A stretch of DNA of 64,000 nt from Planotetraspora phitsanulokensis (GTDB taxonomy: Bacteria; Actinomycetota; Actinomycetes; Streptosporangiales; Streptosporangiaceae): positions 124,001 through 188,000 of the forward strand of contig NZ_BOOP01000004.1 in assembly GCF_016863295.1 (NCBI RefSeq). Direction: 5' to 3'. Below the pieces are notes generated by a model that did not search any database, was not told where the DNA came from, and worked only from the letters and a program-made list of their open reading frames with translations. Shown here piece after piece: positions 8,097 to 14,557 of this stretch (its first letter is position 1; every line of letters starts with the position of its first letter). A program made the position numbers and the translations under genes.

Positions 8097-8627
8097 ATGC
8101 GCGGCGGCCTGAGCGGGCTCGGCACCGCCTTCCCCATCGGTGAGGCGCTGCCCTCCCTGTACGCCGAGGACGGATACACCCAGCGTCTCACCGAGGCGCT
8201 GGACGAGGTGCTCGCGCCGGTGTTCACCACGCTCGACTGCCTGGACAGCTACCTGAGCCCCGAGCTCACCCCGGAGGACATGCTGGACTGGCTCGCGGGA
8301 TGGGTGGCGCTGGGCCTGGACGAGCACTGGACGGTGCGGCAGCGCCGCGCGATGATCGCCCGCGCGGTCGCCGACTCGCGCGCCCGCGGCACGTTGCACG
8401 GGCTGCGGGACCAGCTGCGGCTGCTCACCGGCAGGGACCTGGAGGTCGTCGACACCGGCGGATGCGTCGGCTCGGACGAGCCGGGCAGCCCGCTTCCCGG
8501 CTCGGTGGCCAATCAGGTGCTCATCAAGGCGCCCGGCCTGGATCCCGACCGGCTGCGCGCCGCGACCGAGCGCATGTTGCCCGCCCACGTCCGCGTCGTC
8601 GTCGACACCGGTACGGCGCCCGCCTAA
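8097..8627 (+). CDS. phage tail protein I family (Afp12-like wedge)
   Basis: A 176-residue tail protein I family member. It has LPSLYAEDGYTQRLTEALDE at the start, LSPELTPEDMLDWLAGWVAL in the centre and ARGTLHGLRDQLRLLTGR followed by a short C-terminal strand. In eCIS it is the third wedge component and sits at the periphery where tail fibres attach. It starts at the ATG immediately after the baseplate J stop. It is the last eCIS gene in the window: no fibre, toxin, tape-measure or ATPase gene follows, and the next gene is convergent. Confidence 0.9.
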   Translation: MRGGLSGLGTAFPIGEALPSLYAEDGYTQRLTEALDEVLAPVFTTLDCLDSYLSPELTPEDMLDWLAGWVALGLDEHWTVRQRRAMIARAVADSRARGTLHGLRDQLRLLTGRDLEVVDTGGCVGSDEPGSPLPGSVANQVLIKAPGLDPDRLRAATERMLPAHVRVVVDTGTAPA

Positions 8628-8684
8628 GGGCGTGTTTCCTCACGGTGTTCCCCGGCATGGGTGAGACCTGACGAACGGCTTCAG

Positions 8685-9506
8685 CTATGTCGTCGGGCCG
8701 GTCAGAGCATTGGCCAGGATCGCTGCGAACTCGACGGGCTGGGACCAGTAGCCGGTGTGGTCACCGGGGAAATCGACAATGCGCTTTCCCCATCGGTTGG
8801 CCAGGGTGGTGCTGGGGCGATAGGGAAAGTGTTGTCGCGAGTCGCGGCCGCCCGCCATTGTGATCCGCGCCTGCTGAGCGTCCAGCGCCTTGAGGTCAGG
8901 GCGATACCCGGGCGCCTGCCGTACCTCATGACGAAGGAAGAAGTCCAGATTGCCCGAGAGCCGGTTGATCAGCTCGGGGTCGACGCCGGCCGGCCGCTCG
9001 AGCGTGTCCGCGCCGATGCCGGTCATGAACACCTGCATGGCCCGGCCGGCACCGTCACGTCGGTACGTCTCGTAGACCTCTTCGAAGAACGCTCGCCACT
9101 CCGACGCGTCTGGCAGCACTTCTGCCAGGGGCGGTTCGTGGGCGATCAGCCTGGTGACCAGGTCGGGGCTCTGGCTGATGAGCGCGAGTCCGACGACCGC
9201 GCCTGCACTGCTGCCGAAAACGTGGGAAGGTCCGGTGGCGACGGTCTTAAGCAGGCGACGCGCGTCGCCTACGTGCGTCTCGCTCCACCCGGCTTCCAGG
9301 GGCCCGTCGAGCGTGCTGCGTGAGAACCCACGTCGGTCGTAGGTGATCACGGTGAACCGGTCGGCGAGCAGGTCCGCAACGGCGTCGAAGAGGCCGGCGT
9401 CGCCGTTGCTTCCGGGGATCAGCAGGAGCGTGGGCCCCCTGCCGCGGAGCTCGTAGTAGAGGCGGCCGCCGGGCACGTGCAGGGCGTGAGTCTGTTTGAC
9501 AGGCAT
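8685..9506 (-). CDS. alpha/beta hydrolase
   Basis: A 273-residue single-domain alpha/beta hydrolase. It shows an oxyanion-hole LLLIPGSNGD, the strand TVITYDRRGFSRS, the nucleophile elbow GSSAG and a C-terminal FPGDHTGY carrying the catalytic His. No signal peptide is visible, so it is cytosolic. It is a close relative of the hydrolase at 12895-13794. A GGGAGG Shine-Dalgarno precedes the ATG, and the promoter region carries two inverted repeats (9525-9571) of TetR-operator type. The substrate cannot be told from sequence. Confidence 0.87.
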   Translation of the reverse strand: MPVKQTHALHVPGGRLYYELRGRGPTLLLIPGSNGDAGLFDAVADLLADRFTVITYDRRGFSRSTLDGPLEAGWSETHVGDARRLLKTVATGPSHVFGSSAGAVVGLALISQSPDLVTRLIAHEPPLAEVLPDASEWRAFFEEVYETYRRDGAGRAMQVFMTGIGADTLERPAGVDPELINRLSGNLDFFLRHEVRQAPGYRPDLKALDAQQARITMAGGRDSRQHFPYRPSTTLANRWGKRIVDFPGDHTGYWSQPVEFAAILANALTGPTT

Positions 9507-9524
9507 GACGCGGTCCTCCCGTAG

Positions 9525-9571
9525 CTTACTTGCCGTCAGGTAAGTACTCTACTTGCCTGCCGTCAAGTAAG
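9525..9571 (-). promoter_or_regulatory. double palindromic operator upstream of the alpha/beta hydrolase
   Basis: Two 20-base inverted repeats lie 19 bases before the hydrolase start. The site at 9525-9544 has arms CTTAC and GTAAG, and the site at 9550-9569 has perfect arms TACTTG and CAAGTA. Both share a CCGTCA core. Their size and spacing fit a TetR-family operator. No TetR gene is adjacent, so the regulator is encoded elsewhere. Confidence 0.6.
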
Positions 9572-9612
9572 GCCCAGTTCGTCGAAGCGACCTGCATCGC
9601 GGGGTGCGCGGG

Positions 9613-10440
9613 TCACCGGGCAGGGGCGGCTGCTTCGGCGATCAGCGCGGTGCCGATGGAGCGGAAACCGAGCCGCGCGTAGATCCGGGCGACGTCCGCG
9701 TCACCCGCGGAGAGGAACACCGTCGTGACGCCCCTCGACCGGGCGTCGGCGGCCAGCGCGGCGGTGACGGCGGACGCCAGCCCGCGTCGGCGCGCGGCGG
9801 GCAGGGTCCCGACACCGACGATCTCGCTGACCGACCCGACCGGCTGGTGGCGGCCCGAACACAGGGCGACGCCGTCGGGCGTCGTCGCCGCCGCGACGAC
9901 GGTCAGACCGGCGCGCATGCGTGCCCTGACGGCCTCCACCGGCTGGTCGCCGCTCTCGGCGACCTTCGCCGCCAGCTCCGCGACACCGGCCGGGCCGACG
10001 CCTGTGCCCGGATCGGCGAACGCCAGATGCACCAGCGCCAGGGCGGAGGGCAGAGCCGGATCGTCCACGTCGAGCACCCGCGCACCGGCGTTCGCCGCCG
10101 TCCACGACGGCGCGTCGGCGTCGAGAATCATCAGCGGATGTTCGTGCACTTCGAGCCCCGACGCCTCGACCGCCGCCCGCAGGGTGGGTGTGGTCTCGGC
10201 GACCCATTCGAAACTCTCGGGGATCCCCAGCTGCCGCTGCCGTTCCCGCACCCGCGACACGTCGGCGACTCCTGCCGTGCCGGACCATCCATGGGTCGGG
10301 CGAGCGTAGTACGGGAAACCTTCGCCTTCGCGCACGAAAAGGGTCAGCGGACCGAACTCCTCCGCCTGTGCCGCGGATCGGGGAACCGCGTCGTAGTAGC
10401 ACTCGAGTCGATCCAGCACGGCCCGGCGGGCATTCTCCAT
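9613..10440 (-). CDS. GNAT family N-acetyltransferase
   Basis: A 275-residue GNAT acetyltransferase. The acetyl-CoA-binding motif A is VGTLPAARRRGLASAVTAAL, about 60 residues from the C-terminus. It is followed by VFLSAGDADVARIYARLGF, the motif-B helix and the usual IYxRLGF end. The N-terminal half is a divergent, possibly degenerate GNAT or substrate-recognition domain. The ATG at 10440 gives the conventional start; upstream in-frame GTG and TTG codons would add up to 6 residues. The substrate is unknown, and the gene is transcribed away from the secreted protein at 10702. Confidence 0.85.
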   Translation of the reverse strand: MENARRAVLDRLECYYDAVPRSAAQAEEFGPLTLFVREGEGFPYYARPTHGWSGTAGVADVSRVRERQRQLGIPESFEWVAETTPTLRAAVEASGLEVHEHPLMILDADAPSWTAANAGARVLDVDDPALPSALALVHLAFADPGTGVGPAGVAELAAKVAESGDQPVEAVRARMRAGLTVVAAATTPDGVALCSGRHQPVGSVSEIVGVGTLPAARRRGLASAVTAALAADARSRGVTTVFLSAGDADVARIYARLGFRSIGTALIAEAAAPAR

Positions 10441-10701
10441 AGTCACGGGAGCACGCAATCAGACCCGGCGCCTCCGTGGCCACTCGGTTTCCAATCCGCG
10501 GGCAATCTCCCGCCCATCGGGGTCGCATCGCCGTGCAAGCCGGATCCGGGCGCGGGGAACCGCGAAGTCATGTCAATCCTCTTAATGGCTCCGGAGCCGG
10601 CCCAATACCCGCCAACTCGCCTAGACGCTTCCGGAGACCGATGCCAACGATGGTTGGAGATCCGCAATCGCCGCACGCCGGCGATTCGGAGAGGAGGCAC
10701 C

Positions 10702-11127
10702 ATGCGCAGGTATCGATCCTCGGCACCGTTAGGCGCGGCAATCCTCGGGGCCTTGGTGTTCGGGCTGGCCCAGGCTCCCGCCGCCCCGGCTTCGGCCGAC
10801 GCGTCGGCGACGCCCACCACGGCGAAACTCGCGAAGGCGGCGCAGGCGACTCAGCTGAAACCTCCGCCACGTCCCGACCGCGAACGCCACAGATACGGGC
10901 ACCTCGAACAGCCCCGGTACCGGCACCACCAGCGGCTGCACCACCGACCGCATCATCCGCCGATCAAGCACCGGGTCCCGCAGGAGCAGAGCCAGGCACA
11001 GTCGGGCATCGGCAAGTTCGAACAGCACCAGAAGCAGAAAGGCCAGGAGCAGAGCCAGAAACAGGACGGCATCGGCACCCAGACGCAGAGCCAGAAGCAG
11101 GCTGATGCGCCTCTGGCCCGGACATGA
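10702..11127 (+). CDS. secreted Gln/His-rich small protein
   Basis: A 141-residue protein with a clear signal peptide: MRRYRSS, a hydrophobic core AILGALVFGLAQAP and cleavage expected near ASA at about residue 33. The mature part is unusual. A His/Arg/Pro-rich block (residues 70-95) is followed by a Gln/Ser/Lys-rich block with repeated QSQ, KQKGQEQSQKQDGIG and TQTQSQKQ. GAGGAGG at 10691-10697 is a strong Shine-Dalgarno. I recognise no family. The His-rich stretch might bind metal, and the polar tail resembles cell-surface or spore-coat low-complexity proteins; both are guesses. Confidence 0.75.
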   Translation: MRRYRSSAPLGAAILGALVFGLAQAPAAPASADASATPTTAKLAKAAQATQLKPPPRPDRERHRYGHLEQPRYRHHQRLHHRPHHPPIKHRVPQEQSQAQSGIGKFEQHQKQKGQEQSQKQDGIGTQTQSQKQADAPLART

Positions 11128-11189
11128 GCGGCCTCTTTCGACACCGGCATCGCGTTGACGGCGGTGCCCGCGAGAGGTCGCCGGAACGC

Positions 11190-11225
11190 GGACGACCCCA
11201 CAAGTGACGGCTCGCGGGGTCGTCC
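11190..11225. terminator. bidirectional stem-loop terminator
   Basis: A perfect 10-bp stem, GGACGACCCC at 11190-11199 and GGGGTCGTCC at 11216-11225, with a 16-base loop. It lies between the convergent secreted-protein gene and the zinc-ribbon gene. No U-tract is present, as is common in actinomycetes. Confidence 0.65.
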
Positions 11226-11267
11226 GTCCCGCTCAGGTGCGGACGCGGCGGCAAGGCACGGATCCCG

Positions 11268-11492
11268 TCAGATCTCCGAGGACGCGAACAGTTCCAGGTG
11301 AGCGCACCTCGGGCAGCGGTAGGCGTCGACCTGCCAGCGCTGCCGGCCCAGCCTCTTGGCTCCGCCGAACGGTCCCCGTTCGAGGGCGCCCTCGATCCAT
11401 CGCAGGTATCCCTGCGAACTCTGACCCGCGTCCTCGACGAAGCCCGGTTCCAGCCCGATCTCCCCGCATTGCGTGCACTTGAAGTCGTTCAC
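11268..11492 (-). CDS. small zinc-ribbon protein
   Basis: A 74-residue protein with two CxxC knuckles, CTQC at residues 6-9 and CPRC near residue 60, separated by a loop with a conserved-looking WIEGALERGPFGG. This is the layout of a stand-alone zinc ribbon ending in a short strand (HLELFAS). Similar small proteins are common in bacteria and have no established function. It has no partner in an operon. It is separated from the HxlR regulator by 66 bases and faces a terminator downstream. Confidence 0.72.
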   Translation of the reverse strand: MNDFKCTQCGEIGLEPGFVEDAGQSSQGYLRWIEGALERGPFGGAKRLGRQRWQVDAYRCPRCAHLELFASSEI

Positions 11493-11558
11493 GCTGCGGA
11501 GCCTAATCGCCGCGACATCCGCGGCGACTCCTGACGGGGCACGGGTGCCTGGGACAGG

Positions 11559-11972
11559 TCAGTCAGTCGCAGTCGCACTGTCGAAAGCCGCCTGGTGGCG
11601 GCGGATCTCCGCGTGGTGGTCTGCGGACCACCCCGCCAGCGCGAGGACGGTGGACAGGAGCGAGCGGCCGAGCCCGGTCAGGCAGTATTCGACCCTGGGC
11701 GGGACCTCCGGATAGGCCGTGCGGGTGAGCAGGCCGTTGCGCTGCAGGTGCTTCAGGGTCAGCGTCAGCATGCGCTGGGAGATGCCCGGAATCGCGGCGG
11801 CGAGGTCCGAGTAACGGGTCGGGCCGTCGGCGAGAGTGCCGATGATCAGCACGCTCCACTTGTCCCCGACGAGGTCCAGCACCTCGCGGATGAAGTCGGC
11901 GTCCTCGTCGTCCCACCGCGCACACGGTCCGGGGACGTCGCGCACCCGCGCTCGCACGTTCTTCGCCGCCAC
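11559..11972 (-). CDS. HxlR family transcriptional regulator
   Basis: A 137-residue winged-helix regulator of the HxlR type, with LDLVGDKWSVLIIGTLADGPTRYSDL, the recognition region IPGISQRMLTLTLKHLQRNGL and wing YPEVPPRVEYCLTGLG. The GTG at 11972 is preferred because GGAAGGTGA lies just upstream; the ATG at 11993 lacks a Shine-Dalgarno. A Cys occurs in the PGPCARWD segment before the HTH, and HxlR proteins often sense electrophiles or oxidants through such a Cys. The gene is divergent from a FrnE-like thiol oxidoreductase, its likely target. Confidence 0.88.
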   Translation of the reverse strand: MAAKNVRARVRDVPGPCARWDDEDADFIREVLDLVGDKWSVLIIGTLADGPTRYSDLAAAIPGISQRMLTLTLKHLQRNGLLTRTAYPEVPPRVEYCLTGLGRSLLSTVLALAGWSADHHAEIRRHQAAFDSATATD

Positions 11973-12002
11973 GTCGTCACCTTCCACGCACATGAATGTG
12001 CA

Positions 12003-12060
12003 TTTTGTAGGCCTCCCGAATCTTATGCATCATGCGGCTAAGAACAAAAAGTAAGTAGAA
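12003..12060. promoter_or_regulatory. HxlR/DsbA divergent promoter region
   Basis: The AT-rich gap between the divergent HxlR and DsbA-like genes contains the palindrome ATGCAT inside CTTATGCATCATGCGGCTAAG-like sequence with outer arms CTTA and TAAG, and a CTTAC/GTAAG-flavoured A-tract. It probably holds both promoters and an HxlR site; the exact boxes are not certain. Confidence 0.4.
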
Positions 12061-12076
12061 CGGAGGCCGGACGAAC

Positions 12077-12793
12077 ATGAAGATCGAGTTCTGGTCGGAT
12101 GTGATCTGCCCGTACTGCGGCCTGATGGAGCACCGGCTCAAGCGCGCGCTGGAGCGGTTCCCGCATGCCGCGCGAGTGCAGGTCGTCCACCGGTCGATCC
12201 AGCTTCACCCCGACCTGCCGCGGACGGGCGTCACGCAGCGCCGCCTGTTCGACCTGGCGGGGATGCCGCAGGCGACGGGCGAGCGAACCCTGAGGTCGAT
12301 CGAGGCGGCCGCCCACGCCGAAGGGCTGGTGCCGTACCTCGCCCTCGAACGCACCCTGGGGCCGACCGACTTCGCGCACCAGTTGCTCGCGTACGCCACC
12401 GAGCAGGGCCGCGGCGACGAGGCCTGGAGCGCGATCTTCCGAGCCCACTTCGGGCAGGCCCGCAGGCTGTGGACCGCCGAGGAGGTGCTGGACTTCGCCG
12501 CCGAGATCGGTCTGGATCGTGCCGGAGCAGCGGAGGCGCTGCACTCCCGGCGTTTTCTGGCCCAGGTGACGGCCGACCAGCGGGAGGCCGAGCGCCTCGG
12601 CGCCGGCGGGGCGCCCTTCCTGGTGCTCGACCGCAAGTACGCCATCCCCGGTGCCGTCGGCACCGACGAGCTGCTGGCGGCCATCACCCGGGCGTGGACG
12701 GAGCGGAGCGTGGATCCCGTGCCGCTGCCGACGCTCGCCGACGCGGACGGGATCTGCACCCCGGACGGCTGCACCGTCCCGGACCACGCCTGA
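12077..12793 (+). CDS. DsbA family oxidoreductase, FrnE-like
   Basis: A 238-residue cytosolic thioredoxin-fold protein with the redox motif CPYC at residues 11-14 and the helical insertion of the DsbA/FrnE family. The cis-proline region is GAGGAPFLVLDRKYAIPGA. The C-terminal tail DGICTPDGCTVP has two extra Cys, typical of FrnE-type members that act as disulfide isomerases under oxidative stress. It has no signal peptide. It is divergent from the HxlR gene, which suggests redox- or electrophile-controlled expression. Confidence 0.9.
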   Translation: MKIEFWSDVICPYCGLMEHRLKRALERFPHAARVQVVHRSIQLHPDLPRTGVTQRRLFDLAGMPQATGERTLRSIEAAAHAEGLVPYLALERTLGPTDFAHQLLAYATEQGRGDEAWSAIFRAHFGQARRLWTAEEVLDFAAEIGLDRAGAAEALHSRRFLAQVTADQREAERLGAGGAPFLVLDRKYAIPGAVGTDELLAAITRAWTERSVDPVPLPTLADADGICTPDGCTVPDHA

Positions 12794-12894
12794 AGGCTTG
12801 AAGGGATCGACACCACGCCGGCGTGCCGGGGCCTGAGGCGCCACGTTCGTCCACTCGGCGTCCGGCACCGCCGGCCGTGCGCGCGCCGAGTCGC

Positions 12895-13794
12895 TCAGAG
12901 CCCGCTCGTGATCACCTCGTCGAGTCTGGCGGCGAACGCCTCGGGCAGCGCGCCGAAGCCTCCGTGGTCGCCGGGGAACGCCACTGGGCGCGTCCCCATC
13001 CGCTCGGCCACCGCGATCGCGGCCCGGTTGGGCGGCTCGCCGTCCGAGGCCTCGCCCATCGCGGCCACCACCCGCACCCGCGACTCCTCAAGGGTGGCGA
13101 GGTCGGGGGCGTACCTGGAGAACGGCGGCACCTCGTAGCCGATGAAGAACTCCACGTTGCCTTCCAGCCTGGCCATAATCTCCAGCATCTCGGGGTCAGG
13201 CGCTCCCTGCGGGGCCTCCCCGCCTCCGGGGATGCGCCGCCCCTCACCGTCACCGGAGGACTCGTCCGCCGGCTCGCCGCCGCGCATCCGCAGGCCGGCG
13301 GCGAGCGCCTGCTGGGCGGCTCCGGCCCCCTCCTTGAGGAAGGCGTCCTCCACGTCCCGCATGACGGCTCGCCAGTGGTCGCGGTCGGGCAGCAGCTCGA
13401 ACAGGGGCGGCTCGTGGGCGACCAGCAGTCGCACCTGCTCGGGGTGCCGGGCGGCCAGTTCCAGACCGATCATCGCGCCGGAGCTGTTGCCGAACACGTA
13501 CGCCGGCTCGCCCGCCGTGACCCCCACGGCGTCCAGAACGCGGTGCGCGTCGTCTCCGTGAACCTCGATGCTCTGGTGCTCACGGGGGCCGTCCAGCGGG
13601 CTGCGCGAGTTGCCCCGCCGGTCGTACGTCACCACCGTGTACCGGTCGGCCAGGCGGTCGGCGAGGCCGGCGTACCCGGCGGCGTCGTACACCCCGCCGC
13701 AGATCAGCAACAAAACCGGGCCCGACCCGCGGACCTCGTAATAGAGGTTCGCACCGGGCACCTTCAGCAGGTCCGTCTTGGCGGCAGCACTCAT
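12895..13794 (-). CDS. alpha/beta hydrolase (paralogue of 8685-9506)
   Basis: A 299-residue hydrolase closely related to the one at 8685-9506. Both start with a VPGxxLYYEVRGxGP segment, share VTYDRRGxSRSxLDGP and have AHEPPLxExLPD after the nucleophile elbow, here GNSSG. The catalytic His is in FPGDHGGFG. Relative to its paralogue it carries an insertion of about 20 Gly/Glu/Ser-rich residues near residues 175-200. It probably forms a small minus-strand unit with no partner. The 38-base gap separates it from the reductase upstream on the same strand. The substrate is unknown. Confidence 0.87.
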   Translation of the reverse strand: MSAAAKTDLLKVPGANLYYEVRGSGPVLLLICGGVYDAAGYAGLADRLADRYTVVTYDRRGNSRSPLDGPREHQSIEVHGDDAHRVLDAVGVTAGEPAYVFGNSSGAMIGLELAARHPEQVRLLVAHEPPLFELLPDRDHWRAVMRDVEDAFLKEGAGAAQQALAAGLRMRGGEPADESSGDGEGRRIPGGGEAPQGAPDPEMLEIMARLEGNVEFFIGYEVPPFSRYAPDLATLEESRVRVVAAMGEASDGEPPNRAAIAVAERMGTRPVAFPGDHGGFGALPEAFAARLDEVITSGL

Positions 13795-13831
13795 CGTCGT
13801 TCTCCTCGGAATCCGGTCGACATTCAGTCGA

Positions 13832-14434
13832 TCACTTGGCCACGCGGTACTTGAGGTGGGCGACCCGCCCCTCGGTCCGCAACCTGACGTCCCCCGTCAC
13901 GCCCTCGAACAGCCGGTTGCCCGCGCCCAGCAGCACCGGGGCGAGGTCGATGTCGAGTTCGTCGACCAGGCCGGCGGACAGGTACTGCCGGACGACGTCC
14001 GCGCCGCCCGAGATGCGCACGTCCTTGTCCCCCGCGGCCGCCTTCGCCTGGGCGAGGGCGCTCTCGATGCCGTCGGTGACGAAGAAGAACGTGGTCCCGC
14101 CCTTCCTGACCCAGGGCTCGCGCGCGTGGTTGGTGACGACGAAGACCGGGGTGCCGAACGGCGCCTCCTCCGGCCATGCCACCTCTCCCTCGTCGAACAT
14201 GCGCCGGCCCATGATGTTGGCGCCGATCCGGTCGAAGGTGTGCCGGACGATGTCGTCGTCGGGCCCGGTCTCGCCGCCTGTGCCGAACCGAAGACGCTCG
14301 CGGAAGGTCGCCGTCTCGTACATCCAGGTGTGGATCCGCTCCCCGCCGTCTCCCAGCGGGTTGCCCGGCCGGGCGTTCGGCCCGGCGATGTAGCCGTCGA
14401 GGGACATGCTCATCGAGACGAATACCGTGCTCAT
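13832..14434 (-). CDS. dihydrofolate reductase/RibD-like reductase
   Basis: A 200-residue protein of the RibD C-terminal/DHFR-like fold. It shows MSMSLDGYIAGPN at the N-terminus, the NADPH-binding region IMGRRMFDEGEVAW, then VFVVTNHAREPW, ISGGADVVRQYLSAGLVDEL and VLLGAGNRLFE. These proteins are widespread NADPH-dependent reductases of uncertain substrate rather than housekeeping DHFR. It may be co-transcribed with the alpha/beta hydrolase downstream. No regulator gene is attached. Confidence 0.88.
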   Translation of the reverse strand: MSTVFVSMSMSLDGYIAGPNARPGNPLGDGGERIHTWMYETATFRERLRFGTGGETGPDDDIVRHTFDRIGANIMGRRMFDEGEVAWPEEAPFGTPVFVVTNHAREPWVRKGGTTFFFVTDGIESALAQAKAAAGDKDVRISGGADVVRQYLSAGLVDELDIDLAPVLLGAGNRLFEGVTGDVRLRTEGRVAHLKYRVAK

Positions 14435-14557
14435 CGCTCTCTCCCCTGTTCGTGAGGTTTCACAGGGACGTCGGAGCCGCCGGCCACATCTCTACATCCC
14501 GCCGGAGAAAACTTTTCGCCGCCCCGAGGACGAGCGACCCCGCCCCGCCGGGGCAGG

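Larger units (their letters stand above)
1..8627 (+). other. 3' half of an extracellular contractile injection system (eCIS) locus
   Basis: Ten consecutive plus-strand genes with little or no spacing encode the tube, hub, spike and baseplate of a phage-tail-like injector. The order is Zn-ribbon assembly protein, DUF6760-like, disordered protein, gp19-like tube, LysM protein, VgrG-like hub, PAAR, gp25, baseplate J and tail protein I. This corresponds to the Afp/PVC baseplate set and to actinobacterial cis clusters. No phage head, packaging, integrase or lysis gene is seen, which argues against a prophage. Sheath, AAA ATPase, tape measure and terminator genes are not in view and may lie upstream of base 1. 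Confidence 0.9.

Noticed and set aside
1-8627. A prophage instead of an injector cluster
   Set aside because: No head, portal, terminase, lysis or integrase gene is present, and the LysM/VgrG/PAAR/gp25 order is that of eCIS loci.
12817-12828. CACGCCGGCGTG palindrome near 12817
   Set aside because: It is a short GC palindrome without a loop, common by chance at this base composition.
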